From Dehalococcoides sp. JdFR-56 (lineage in GTDB: Bacteria > Chloroflexota > Dehalococcoidia > Dehalococcoidales > RBG-16-60-22), in contig MTNR01000006.1 in NCBI GenBank assembly GCA_002011495.1, forward strand, positions 1 through 36,951: a DNA stretch of 36,951 bases, in the 5' to 3' direction. The position numbers and the translations under genes are program-made. The notes beneath the pieces are model-generated. The model was not told the origin of the DNA. It worked only from the letters and a program-made list of their open reading frames with translations, and did no database searches. This document shows, in pieces, positions 7,329 through 15,565 of this stretch; position 1 is the stretch's first letter, and each line of letters opens with the position of its first letter.

Positions 7329-8834
7329 TTAAGAGGAGGATGAAGCCAGCAGCCGCCTGATATAGGCCAAGGCCTCCTCCCGGGTGGCCACCTCCCCGGC
7401 GGCCTGCGCCTCACGCACCGCCTCCAGGATTTCCCCAATTCTGGGCCCTGGCTTCAGGCCAAAGAGGTTGATCAAATCATGCCCGCTGACTAATTTCGGC
7501 GGCACGGTAAGACTTGCTTCTGCAAAATGCTGCGCCAGCACATAGCTCGTCATTTGAGCGTGCGCCCGCCACTGCGCCAAATCCAGATGCTCCCCCCGGC
7601 TGGCCAGATGGTCAGCCAGGCTCAAGAAAAGGACATCAATGCCCGCCTCCCCCACGTCACGAAAGTAACGGTAAATCGCCCGGCGGGAGGGAAGCCCCTC
7701 ATGGCTCATCTGCGTTGGCCGGAGGTGGTACCTCACCATAACCTCCACCAACTTTATCTCCTTGGTGCTGAACCTGAGCCTTTCCATGACGCCGGCCGCC
7801 ACCAGCGCCCCATCTTTAGCGTGCCCCAGGAAACGGGTGCGGCCACTTTCCTCAACCGTTTTGGTTTGCGGCTTGGCGATGTCATGAAGCAGCGCCGCCA
7901 ATTTAAGCAGCGACCTCCTGGTGCTGCCGTGGCTCACTTCCCGGGCAAAGTGCTGCTCCAGTTCCTCTGACCAAGGGACCGGCGCCAGCGCTTCCTCCCC
8001 GGCATATTCCCAAGTTCCCTGCCTGAGTAGGAAATCAACGGCATCAACGGTGACTATGGAGTGATGGAAAACGTCCCAACAGTGCTCCTTGGGCTGCTCA
8101 ACGCCCTTGGCCAGTTCAAGCTCCGGTATCAGGGCGGTGAGCAAACCAAGCGTATCCAGATAAAAAAGAAGCTGGCCGCTCCCAGCTAGCGCCAGCAAGC
8201 GCAGGAGCTCCTCCCTCACCCGCTCCCCGGCGACGCTGGCCACAAGCTGAGCGTGGCGCCGGATCAGCGCCTCAGTCCCACCATCAATGCTGAAATCAAG
8301 CTCAGCCGCCAGCCGCACCGCTCGCAGCAGGCGGGCGGGGTCGGCGGGGAAGACGTCACTACCAACCACCCGAATGAGACGCCGCTCCAGGTCATCCTGA
8401 CCAGCGAAAGGGTCAATAAGCCTGGGGGTTTGAGGCTGCCGAACAAACTCTTCCAGGTCAATGGCCATGGCATCGATGGTAAAATCACGCCGCGCCAGGT
8501 CCTGCTCGATGCCATCTTCCATGGTGGTGAAGTCAAGCTCCCATCTAGCGCTTTCCTTGCTCACCACCACCCGGCCTATTTTGTTTATCTCATCCAGCAG
8601 AACGTACTTGCCGCCAAGGGCCGCTGCCACCCTGGGGGCGACCTCCAGCGCACTGGCGTCCAGAGCGATGTCAATATCCGCCGTATCCCGCCCCAGCAAC
8701 ATATCGCGCACCAAGCCGCCAGTGAGATACGCCTTTATGCCCTGCTGGACGAGGAAGTGGCTGACTCTGGCTAATAGCGACGAGGTATCAGGCTGAATAA
8801 AGAGCTTCGGTTCTGGCATCACTTGGAGATACAT
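7329..8834 (-). CDS. cca: CCA tRNA nucleotidyltransferase / poly(A) polymerase with HD domain
   Basis: A 501-residue class II nucleotidyltransferase. The head domain holds LTGGLVRDMLLGRDTADIDI (Gly-Gly at 39-40, metal-binding Asp at 53 and 55) and the RRDFTIDAMAIDL motif near residue 115; the neck and body follow. An HD domain (LLHDIAKPQTK near residue 320) suggests phosphatase or phosphodiesterase activity as in bacterial CCA enzymes with HD domains. The role is CCA-end addition or repair on tRNA. Start ATG 8834 is preferred because a strong promoter places the transcript start at or next to it; ATG 8819 is the alternative and neither has a ribosome site. First gene of the cca-secD-secF-CDF unit. 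Confidence 0.9.
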   Translation of the reverse strand: MYLQVMPEPKLFIQPDTSSLLARVSHFLVQQGIKAYLTGGLVRDMLLGRDTADIDIALDASALEVAPRVAAALGGKYVLLDEINKIGRVVVSKESARWELDFTTMEDGIEQDLARRDFTIDAMAIDLEEFVRQPQTPRLIDPFAGQDDLERRLIRVVGSDVFPADPARLLRAVRLAAELDFSIDGGTEALIRRHAQLVASVAGERVREELLRLLALAGSGQLLFYLDTLGLLTALIPELELAKGVEQPKEHCWDVFHHSIVTVDAVDFLLRQGTWEYAGEEALAPVPWSEELEQHFAREVSHGSTRRSLLKLAALLHDIAKPQTKTVEESGRTRFLGHAKDGALVAAGVMERLRFSTKEIKLVEVMVRYHLRPTQMSHEGLPSRRAIYRYFRDVGEAGIDVLFLSLADHLASRGEHLDLAQWRAHAQMTSYVLAQHFAEASLTVPPKLVSGHDLINLFGLKPGPRIGEILEAVREAQAAGEVATREEALAYIRRLLASSSS

Positions 8835-8841
8835 CCGTTAA

Positions 8842-8870
8842 ACTATACTACGAGTCACCCATTTTATCAA
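8842..8870 (-). promoter_or_regulatory. Strong sigma70-like promoter for cca, apparently leaderless
   Basis: On the minus strand TTGATA (8870-8865), a 17-base spacer and TATAGT (8847-8842); each hexamer has one mismatch to consensus. The cca ATG begins at 8834, only seven bases beyond the -10 box, so the first transcribed base should be at or next to the A of the start codon. Confidence 0.65.
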
Positions 8871-8937
8871 GTGCACGCTTATCCGGCGCGCAACCTCAAC
8901 CCCTAAACCAGAACATATTGAGGCCGAGCTCTATATC

Positions 8938-8967
8938 TTGACGCTGGCGCTTCAGCTCGGTTAAGAT
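8938..8967 (+). promoter_or_regulatory. Possible promoter for the MFS-sir2 unit
   Basis: TTGACG (8938-8943), an 18-base spacer and TAAGAT (8962-8967) give a moderate sigma70 match. A 7-bp inverted repeat (CCGAGCT at 8914-8920, AGCTCGG at 8954-8960) brackets the -35 region and could be an operator, but the arms are short and far apart. The rest of 8835-9037 shows no gene. Confidence 0.35.
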
Positions 8968-9037
8968 TAGCAAGCTGGATGAAGAGGCCACGCCTGATAT
9001 CCCTCTAACGCCTCAAACTCGGCAGAAAGATTTGGCG

Positions 9038-10297
9038 ATGACTGAGCGCCCGCGCTTTTTTTATGGATGGGTTATTGTCGGCATCACCATCATCAGCATG
9101 ACGCTGATCTACGGTATCAGGCACTCCTTCTCGGTATTCTTCCCCGCGATTCTGGACGAGTTTGGCTGGAGCCGGGGCAGCACCGCCTTCATGCTGTCAT
9201 TGAGCCTGCTCATCTACGGCTTTGTGGCGCCGGTTGCGGGCAGCCTGGGGGACCGCTGGAAGCCGCACCGGCTGATGCCGCTGGGCCTCCTTGTCCTCAG
9301 CCTGGCCACCGCCGGCAGCGCCTTTGCCCGTGAGCTTTGGCACTTTTACCTCCTCATTGGCATCCTGGTGCCCGTGGGGACCGCCTTCTGCGGCTGGCCT
9401 CTCCTCGCCCCGGCGCTGGCCAACTGGTTCATCAAGAGGCGCGGGCTGGCCACAGGGCTGGGCCAGATTGGAGCTGGGCTCAGCTTCACCTATGGCATGT
9501 TCGCGGAACTGGCCATATCCCAGCTGGGATGGCGCCAGGCCTATTTTGTCCTGGCCGGCATGCTGGCCCTCATCCCCCTTCCCCTCTACCTCCTTCTCTT
9601 CCACTACCGCCCGGAGGACCGGGGGCTGCGGGCTTACGGGGCTGAGGAACCGCTCGCCGCGGCCACCACCCGGGGTGTCACCTCTCAAGACTGGACAATG
9701 GGGCAGGCGCTGAGGACCCGGCAGCTGTGGCTGCTCATGCTATCCTACTTCCTCTTCTGGGGCATCGGCACCTATCTGGTCCTGGCCCACCAGGTCAAAT
9801 TCGCTGAAGACGTGGGCTACAGCGGCACCTTCGCCGCCTCCATCTTCGCCCTCTTCGGCATCCTTCAGGTTGGGGGGCAGCTCTCCGCAGGCATATCCGA
9901 CCGCATCGGGCGGGAGATGACGGTCACCCTGACCACCATCCTGACCATGGGGGCGCTGGCAGCGCTAGTCTCGGTCAAGGATACCTCCCAGCCCTGGCTC
10001 CTCTATCTTTACGCGGTCTCCTTTGGCTACGGGGTCGGCTTCTTCACCCCCACCATAACGGCTGGCGCCGCGGATATCTTCCACGGGAGGCACTTTGGGG
10101 CCATAGCTGGGCTACTACTTACCGGCATGGGAGTGGGCGGTGTCATCGGCCCCTGGCTGGGGGGCTATATCCATGATACCACCGGCAGCTACTTTGCCGC
10201 CTTCATCCTCTCTATGGTATGCTTTGGTCTGTCCTGCACCGCCTTCTGGCTCGCCGGCCCCAGAAAGGCGGCCAAGCTGCGCGCTGGAGGAAGCTAG
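9038..10297 (+). CDS. MFS transporter, oxalate/formate or monocarboxylate type
   Basis: About 419 residues and twelve predicted helices. Helix 1 (FFYGWVIVGITIISMTLIYG) and the following HSFSVFFPAILDEFGWSRG match the OxlT/MCT branch of the major facilitator superfamily; the loop motif GSLGDRWKPHR lies after helix 2 and GISDRIGREM after helix 8. This branch usually moves carboxylates. Import of an organic acid feeding the acyl-CoA genes downstream is a reasonable inference, not shown. ATG 9038 is taken as start; TTG 9032 is in frame and neither has a good ribosome site. The stop overlaps the sir2 GTG by one base (TAGTG). Confidence 0.82.
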   Translation: MTERPRFFYGWVIVGITIISMTLIYGIRHSFSVFFPAILDEFGWSRGSTAFMLSLSLLIYGFVAPVAGSLGDRWKPHRLMPLGLLVLSLATAGSAFARELWHFYLLIGILVPVGTAFCGWPLLAPALANWFIKRRGLATGLGQIGAGLSFTYGMFAELAISQLGWRQAYFVLAGMLALIPLPLYLLLFHYRPEDRGLRAYGAEEPLAAATTRGVTSQDWTMGQALRTRQLWLLMLSYFLFWGIGTYLVLAHQVKFAEDVGYSGTFAASIFALFGILQVGGQLSAGISDRIGREMTVTLTTILTMGALAALVSVKDTSQPWLLYLYAVSFGYGVGFFTPTITAGAADIFHGRHFGAIAGLLLTGMGVGGVIGPWLGGYIHDTTGSYFAAFILSMVCFGLSCTAFWLAGPRKAAKLRAGGS

Positions 10298-11082
10298 TGG
10301 AAGACAAAGACCTGGAAGCACTTATCAGCAAGGTGGCTGGCTTGGTCTTGAGCGCCAGCAGAACGGTCATCTTCACCGGGGCTGGCGTCAGCACCGAGTC
10401 AGGCATCCCCGATTTCCGCAGCCCGGGAGGGCTCTGGGACCGGTTTGACCCTGATGACTTCACCTATCAGAAGTTCATCAGCGACGTCAGCGCCAGGCGG
10501 AGGCAGTGGCAGCTACTTTGGAGGGAGCGCCTGACCGAGGAAGTAAAACCAAACCCCGCCCACTACGCCATCGCCGAGCTTGATAAGCTGGGCAGGCTGG
10601 ACTGCGTCATCACTCAGAACGTGGACAATCTCCACCAGAAGGCAGGACTTCCCCAGGAAAAGGTGTTTGAACTGCACGGCAATATGCAGTGGGTGGTCTG
10701 CCTTGGCTGTGGGCAGCGTTACCCTATGGAGCAGATCAGAGCTAGGCTAGATAAGGGTGAAGAAATCCCTGACTGCCAGGCCTGCCATGGCATCCTGAAA
10801 CCAGACATCGTGCTCTTTGGCGAGGCGCTGCCCGAGTCAGTGTTTGAGGAGGCAGCTGCCCGTGCCCGTAACTGCGACCTATTTATCGTCATCGGCTCGA
10901 CCTTGGTCGTCTACCCAGCGGCGCTGCTGCCGAGCTACGCCGCCGACGCTGGCGCTAGACTGGTCATCATCAACTTGAGCCCCACCCCGATGGACGAGGT
11001 GGCAACCGTTCTCATCAGGGCGAAAGCCGGAGAGGTGATGCCAAAAGTGGTGCAGAGGGTGGTCGAGAGAGCCGGCGGTTGA
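10297..11082 (+). CDS. Sir2-family NAD-dependent protein deacylase
   Basis: About 261 residues from GTG 10297. Motifs: FTGAGVSTESGIPDFRSPGG (NAD site, about 26-45), TQNVDNLH (106-113), catalytic His127 in FELHGN, and a four-Cys zinc site C135, C138, C160, C163. GGAGGAAG precedes the GTG at ideal spacing and the start overlaps the MFS stop, so the longer open frame back to 10219 is rejected. Bacterial CobB-type enzymes remove acetyl or other acyl groups from acyl-CoA synthetases and related enzymes. Its place among acyl-CoA genes fits control of CoA ligase activity (inference). Confidence 0.93.
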   Translation: MEDKDLEALISKVAGLVLSASRTVIFTGAGVSTESGIPDFRSPGGLWDRFDPDDFTYQKFISDVSARRRQWQLLWRERLTEEVKPNPAHYAIAELDKLGRLDCVITQNVDNLHQKAGLPQEKVFELHGNMQWVVCLGCGQRYPMEQIRARLDKGEEIPDCQACHGILKPDIVLFGEALPESVFEEAAARARNCDLFIVIGSTLVVYPAALLPSYAADAGARLVIINLSPTPMDEVATVLIRAKAGEVMPKVVQRVVERAGG

Positions 11083-11107
11083 TTTGCCCGCCGGCATGGA
11101 CTATAAT
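11071..11107 (+). promoter_or_regulatory. meaB promoter with an overlapping GC-rich hairpin
   Basis: TTGATT (11079-11084), a 17-base spacer and a perfect TATAAT (11102-11107). A perfect 8-bp stem (GCCGGCGG 11071-11078 with CCGCCGGC 11088-11095) encloses the -35 in its loop and covers the sir2 stop codon. No T-run follows, so it is not a standard terminator; it could weakly terminate sir2 transcripts or act as a binding site. Confidence 0.6.
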
Positions 11108-11151
11108 TTGTTTTGCTTCAAAAAAGGGAAATCGCCGCCACGCAAAGGAGA

Positions 11152-12138
11152 ATGGAGCTAGCCAGCAGAGTACTGCAAGGTGATACCATCGCCGCCGCCA
11201 AGCTCATCAGCGGGATAGAGGATGAGGTGCCCAGCGCGCGGGAAGAGATGAGCTATCTCTACCCCCACACCGGAAAGGCGTATGTCATCGGCATCACCGG
11301 CTCCCCAGGCGCAGGTAAAAGCACCCTGACCAATAATCTGATAGGGTTTTTCCGCGCTCAAGGCATGAGCGTGGGCGTCATTGCCATTGACCCGACCAGC
11401 GCCTTCACCGGCGGGGCAATCTTGGGGGATAGGGTCAGGATGCAGCACCACAGCGCCGATAAGGACGTCTTCATCCGCAGCCTGGCCACCAGGGGATGGG
11501 TCGGCGGCCTGGCCAAGGCCACCACCGGCGCCATCCACGTCATGGACGCCCTGGGCAAGGATGTCATCCTGGTGGAGACGGTAGGCTCTGGGCAGATAGA
11601 GATAGACATCACTAGAGCCGCTGACACCACCCTGCTGGTTCTGACCCCGGCGGCTGGTGACGCCATCCAAATGATGAAGGCCGGCATTTTAGAAGCGGCG
11701 GATATCTTCGTCATCAACAAAGCCGATAAAGGCGGGGCTGACCTTCTCAAAACAGACTTAGAAGCCATGCTGGCGATGAGAGCTCAGCCCGCCAACGGGT
11801 GGCGGCCGGGCATCGTGCTCACCGAGGCCATCTATGACAAGGGCACCGAGGAACTGGGAGAGGAAATCTTGAGGCACCGGGAATTCCTCATCTCCAGTGG
11901 CGAGCTAGGGAGGCGGCAGCGAGAAAGGGTGAAACTGGAGCTCATGGAGACGGTGGAAGGTTTCCTCAAGGATTTCGTCCATGAGGTTGATAAAGGTGAT
12001 TATCTCTCCCGGCTCATTGATGACTTAACCCAGGGCAAGACCAACCCCCACGCCGCCGCCCTGGAGATTATTCGCCGTCTGGCCAAAGAGCTCTCTCGGC
12101 TGGAGGATAGCGGTAAGGCCGGACGGCCCAAGGCATGA
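11152..12138 (+). CDS. meaB: MeaB/ArgK-type GTPase, chaperone of a B12-dependent acyl-CoA mutase
   Basis: About 328 residues of the G3E/MeaB GTPase family, which load and protect adenosylcobalamin in acyl-CoA mutases. Motifs: ITGSPGAGKSTLTNNL (P-loop), VGVIAIDPTS, VETVGSGQIEIDI (the usual form is VETVGVGQSE), and INKADKGGAD (base recognition). The C-terminal helical dimerisation arm is present. ATG 11152 gives a family-typical N-terminus and length; AAAGGAGA lies unusually close to it. TTG 11113 is in frame but sits at the predicted transcript start. Mutase genes follow one gene and one terminator downstream, which supports the MeaB role rather than arginine transport. Confidence 0.9.
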   Translation: MELASRVLQGDTIAAAKLISGIEDEVPSAREEMSYLYPHTGKAYVIGITGSPGAGKSTLTNNLIGFFRAQGMSVGVIAIDPTSAFTGGAILGDRVRMQHHSADKDVFIRSLATRGWVGGLAKATTGAIHVMDALGKDVILVETVGSGQIEIDITRAADTTLLVLTPAAGDAIQMMKAGILEAADIFVINKADKGGADLLKTDLEAMLAMRAQPANGWRPGIVLTEAIYDKGTEELGEEILRHREFLISSGELGRRQRERVKLELMETVEGFLKDFVHEVDKGDYLSRLIDDLTQGKTNPHAAALEIIRRLAKELSRLEDSGKAGRPKA

Positions 12139-12160
12139 AAGGATGCCGCAGGAGGTAGTT

Positions 12161-13306
12161 ATGGACTTTTCCCTGACTGAAGAGCAAAAGATGCTGAAAG
12201 CCATGGTGCAGGACTTTGCCGCCAAGGAGCTGGAGCCGATCGCCGCCCAGATAGATGAGGAGGCCAGATTTCCCGCGGAAAGCGTGAAGAAGATGGCGGA
12301 GCTGGGGCTAACTGGCATTGGCCTCCCGGAAGAATACGGAGGCAGCGGGGGCGGCGCCACCGAATTCTGCATTGTGATTGAGGAGATAAGCCGCGTCTGC
12401 GCCGCCACCGGCACCATTCTGCTAGCCAGTTCTGGCCTAGCTATCGAGCCCGTCTATCTGCACGGCAATGAAGAGCAGCGCAAGCGCTTCGTCACCCCGG
12501 TCGCCAGTGGAGAGAAGCTGGCCGCCTTTGCCCTCACCGAGGCGGGCGCGGGCAGTGACCCGGCTTCCATGGAGACCACCGCCACCCGCCACAATAATGG
12601 CTACCTGCTCAACGGAACCAAGGTCTTCATCACCAACGGGGCTGAAGCCGGCGTCTTCCTGGTCTTCGCCACCATTGATAAATCTCTGCGGCACAATGGT
12701 ATCACCGCCTTCATCGTGGAGAGGGATACCCCCGGCTTTTCCGTGGGCAAGCACGAGCGTAAATTGGGCATACGAGCCTCCTCCACCGTGGAGCTCACCT
12801 TTGAGGACTGCTTTGTCCCCGAGGAAAACCGCCTGGGCGGCGAGGGCGAGGGGTTCAAAATCGCCATCGGCGCCATTGACGCCAGCCGAGTAGTAGTGGC
12901 AGCACAGGCCCTGGGCATCGCCCAGGGTGCCTTTGACAAAGCCCTGGCCTACGCCAAGGAGCGCCAGCAGTTTGGCCAGCCCATCGCCAATTTCCAGGCG
13001 ATTCAGTGGATGCTGGCCGATATGGCCACCCAGATTGATGCCGCTCGGCTATTAACCTACCGCGCCGCCTATCTCCAGGATAAGGGGCTACCCTTCATCA
13101 AAGAGGCATCCATGGCCAAGGTCTTCGCCGCGGAGACATCATCGTTTGTCACCAATAAAGCCATCCAGATATACGGGGGATATGGCTATATCAAGGAACA
13201 CCCCCTGGAACGCTATCTTCGCGATGCCAAGATCACCGAAATCTACGAGGGCACTTCAGAGATGCAACGGATGACCATCGCCCGGCAATTGATTCGGGAA
13301 GGCTAA
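12161..13306 (+). CDS. Acyl-CoA dehydrogenase (short-chain/butyryl-CoA type)
   Basis: About 381 residues, the normal size of the FAD-dependent acyl-CoA dehydrogenase family. The N-terminal helical domain starts MDFSLTEEQKMLKAMV; the FAD-binding signature is FALTEAGAGSDPASMETTA; the second signature IYGGYGYIKEHPLERYLRDA precedes the putative catalytic base Glu363 in EIYEGTSEMQ, the position used by short-chain enzymes. It introduces an alpha-beta double bond and passes electrons to ETF. No etf genes are in this window. ATG 12161 has GGAGG at good spacing and is preferred over ATG 12143. It lies 22 bases after meaB and is followed by a terminator. Confidence 0.93.
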   Translation: MDFSLTEEQKMLKAMVQDFAAKELEPIAAQIDEEARFPAESVKKMAELGLTGIGLPEEYGGSGGGATEFCIVIEEISRVCAATGTILLASSGLAIEPVYLHGNEEQRKRFVTPVASGEKLAAFALTEAGAGSDPASMETTATRHNNGYLLNGTKVFITNGAEAGVFLVFATIDKSLRHNGITAFIVERDTPGFSVGKHERKLGIRASSTVELTFEDCFVPEENRLGGEGEGFKIAIGAIDASRVVVAAQALGIAQGAFDKALAYAKERQQFGQPIANFQAIQWMLADMATQIDAARLLTYRAAYLQDKGLPFIKEASMAKVFAAETSSFVTNKAIQIYGGYGYIKEHPLERYLRDAKITEIYEGTSEMQRMTIARQLIREG

Positions 13307-13313
13307 AACCGAG

Positions 13314-13341
13314 GAGGCTACCAAAACGGTAGCCTCTTTTT
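13314..13341 (+). terminator. Rho-independent terminator after the acyl-CoA dehydrogenase gene
   Basis: A perfect 9-bp stem (GAGGCTACC 13314-13322 with GGTAGCCTC 13328-13336), a 5-base loop and a T-run starting at 13337. It separates the MFS-sir2-meaB-acd unit from the mutase genes. Confidence 0.93.
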
Positions 13342-13368
13342 ATATTCAGGGATAATCTGGGGGCAAAA

Positions 13369-15129
13369 ATGAAGAGCGAAAAAACGACCAAGGAGATTCT
13401 GGAGGAGAGGGCCAAGGCTGAAGGGCGTACTCCGCTCTATAATCCAGAAGCCCTAGAGAAAATCAAAGCCGAGTTTGAGCGCTGGAAGAACACCACGGTT
13501 CCCGAGCGCGACCGAGAGAACTGGGAAATTACCCCGCACACCATCCTGGGTTCGGAGATTCCCCGGGAGCTACTCTATACCCCATTGAATACCGCTGACC
13601 TTGACTATGAAAAAGACCTAGGCTTCTCCGGAGAGGAGCCCTACACTCGGGGCATCCACCCCAACATGTATCGGGGCCGCATCTTCACCAAGCGCCAGCT
13701 CTTCGGCGCTGGCTCGCCGGAGGAGTGCAACCGAAGAATGAAGATGCTCCTGGAGCACGGGGCTACCGGAACCAACTGGGCGTTAGACCTGGCCACGGTG
13801 CAGATGTTTGATTCTGATGAGCCTGAGGCCAAAGGGCAGGTGGCCACCGTGGGCGTCCCCATTGACTGCGTGGAGGATATGGAGGTAATCTGCCGGGATA
13901 TCCCCATTGATAAAATCAGCGCCTCCATCGTTACCCACTACCCCAGAAACACGGCCATTATCTTCCCCATGTATCTGGTGATGGCGGAGCGGAGAGGTAT
14001 CCCCTGGGATAAGCTCCCGGGCAGCGTGCAGAACGACTTCATCATGGAGAGCGTGGTACGCAGCGCCCCGGAATACATCCCACCCCGGGATGACTTCAGA
14101 ATCCAGTGTGACAACATCGAGTTCATCCGCAAGCACGTGCCCCAGTGGAACTATGTTACCCTAAACGGCTACAACTTGAGGGAGTGGGGGACCTCCGGCA
14201 TCACCGAGATGGCGGTGGCCGTGGCCAATGGCATCGAAATCATGAAGGAGATGAGTAGAAGAGGCCACGATATTGACTGGATAGCAGAGAGGCTGGCTTT
14301 CTTCTGGGCGCCAGCCAATGACTTCTTTGAGGAGGTGGCCCGGATACGGGCGGTGAGGCGGCTCTGGTACAAGATAATGAAGCACCGCTTTGAGGCCAAG
14401 CGGCCAAGGTCAATGTGGATGCGCTGTCACGTGCAGACCTCAGGGGTTTCCCTCACCCGGGAAGAGCCGATGAATAACGTGATAAGGGCAGCTTACCACG
14501 CTCTGGCGGCGGTGCTGGGTGGGGCGCAATCGTTGCACGTTGATTCCTATGACGAGGCCTATTCCGTCCCCTCCGAGGAAGCTTCCCTTTTATCCCTACG
14601 CACCCAGCAGATTATCGAGGCGGAGACGCAGATAACTCAGGTGGTTGACCCGCTGGGCGGCTCCTTCTACGTGGAGGCGCTGACCAACGAGATAGAAAAA
14701 AGGATCCTGGATGAGGTGGATGAGATCGAGCGGATGGGCGGCATCATTGAGGCTGTGGCCAGTGGCTGGCTGCACCACAAGGTAGCCCGGCACATTGAGC
14801 GGGAGCAGAGGATGATTGACAGCGGTGAAATCAAAGTGGTGGGCCGCAACTACTACCCCGACCCCAACCTCAAGCTGCCCGATATCTGGGTGCACGAATA
14901 CGATGAAACCATCGCCCGCCAGATGCGGGATAAGCTCGCTAGACTGCGCCAACGCCGAGACAACGAGAAGGTAACCAGCGCTCTTCAAGCCTTAAAGGAG
15001 GCCTGCAAGCGGGGGGACAACGTCATGGAGTATACTCTCGAGTGCGCTCGCGCCGATGCCACCGTGGGGGAGATGCGCCGCGTCTTCACCGAAGCCTTCG
15101 GCTCCTGGAAGCCTCCCATCTTCACCTAA
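13369..15129 (+). CDS. B12-dependent acyl-CoA mutase, large (TIM-barrel) subunit; substrate uncertain
   Basis: A 586-residue methylmalonyl-CoA mutase family barrel without a fused B12 domain, so it pairs with the separate subunit at 15150. Ungapped comparison around the active site with Propionibacterium MCM gives: Arg207 is Arg231 (QNDFIMESVVR), Gln197 is Gln221, Tyr243 is Tyr268, but His244 is Asn269 (LNGYNLREWG) and Tyr89 is Leu111 (FTKRQLFGAG). The Arg suggests a substrate with a free carboxylate. Isobutyryl- and 2-hydroxyisobutyryl-CoA mutases carry Gln at this site, so they are poor matches. A possible GATAAT -10 box lies at 13351-13356 and GGGGG precedes the ATG. Methylmalonyl-CoA is possible but the two pocket changes argue for another substrate. 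Confidence 0.9.
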   Translation: MKSEKTTKEILEERAKAEGRTPLYNPEALEKIKAEFERWKNTTVPERDRENWEITPHTILGSEIPRELLYTPLNTADLDYEKDLGFSGEEPYTRGIHPNMYRGRIFTKRQLFGAGSPEECNRRMKMLLEHGATGTNWALDLATVQMFDSDEPEAKGQVATVGVPIDCVEDMEVICRDIPIDKISASIVTHYPRNTAIIFPMYLVMAERRGIPWDKLPGSVQNDFIMESVVRSAPEYIPPRDDFRIQCDNIEFIRKHVPQWNYVTLNGYNLREWGTSGITEMAVAVANGIEIMKEMSRRGHDIDWIAERLAFFWAPANDFFEEVARIRAVRRLWYKIMKHRFEAKRPRSMWMRCHVQTSGVSLTREEPMNNVIRAAYHALAAVLGGAQSLHVDSYDEAYSVPSEEASLLSLRTQQIIEAETQITQVVDPLGGSFYVEALTNEIEKRILDEVDEIERMGGIIEAVASGWLHHKVARHIEREQRMIDSGEIKVVGRNYYPDPNLKLPDIWVHEYDETIARQMRDKLARLRQRRDNEKVTSALQALKEACKRGDNVMEYTLECARADATVGEMRRVFTEAFGSWKPPIFT

Positions 15130-15149
15130 AACGGAGGTTAGAAGATACT

Positions 15150-15563
15150 ATGGCACAGCCAAGAAATAAAATTAAGGTACTGCTAGCCCAGTTCCCTCTG
15201 GAGACCCACAGCCGGGGCATCATCACCGTGGCCGGCATGCTCAAAGACGCCGGCATGGAGGTGGTTTTAATCGGTAATGAGCTGCCGGAACGAATCATTG
15301 ACGCCGCCATCCAGGAGGATGTTGACGTGGTGGGCATCAGTACCTACTGCGGCGGTGAACTGGCGCTAGCCGATGACCTGATGAAGGCCGCTGAGGAAAA
15401 GGGGATAAAGGAGAGTACCGTATTCCTGCTGGGAGGGATATTCCCGCCCAAAAACATACCCAAGCTAAAGGAGATGGGCTTTGATGGCACCTTCCTCTCC
15501 ACGACCAAGGAAGAGATCGTTAGCTGCATTGAAAAGGCCATCGCCAGCAAAAGAAGGAGGTAG
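15150..15563 (+). CDS. B12-binding small subunit of the acyl-CoA mutase
   Basis: A 137-residue cobalamin-binding Rossmann domain, about the size of IcmB/HcmB-type small subunits. The histidine that replaces the lower axial ligand is His20, in L-E-T-H-S-R-G; the family motif is DxHxxG, so the Asp that hydrogen-bonds the His is Glu18 here, and the upstream Lys of MCM (Lys604) is Gln14. Later B12-contact segments are present as GISTYCGGEL and LLGGIFPPKN. GGAGGTT precedes ATG 15150; the longer open frame from 15042 overlaps the large subunit and is rejected. It lies 20 bases after the large subunit and two bases before the SDR gene. Confidence 0.92.
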   Translation: MAQPRNKIKVLLAQFPLETHSRGIITVAGMLKDAGMEVVLIGNELPERIIDAAIQEDVDVVGISTYCGGELALADDLMKAAEEKGIKESTVFLLGGIFPPKNIPKLKEMGFDGTFLSTTKEEIVSCIEKAIASKRRR

Positions 15564-15565
15564 CC

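Noticed and set aside
9197-9688. 163-codon minus-strand frame opposite the MFS gene
   Set aside because: Low-complexity shadow of a membrane protein; no ribosome site or family resemblance.
10219-10296. Upstream extension of the Sir2 reading frame
   Set aside because: It lies inside the MFS gene; the GTG at 10297 has an ideal ribosome site and gives the normal Sir2 N-terminus.
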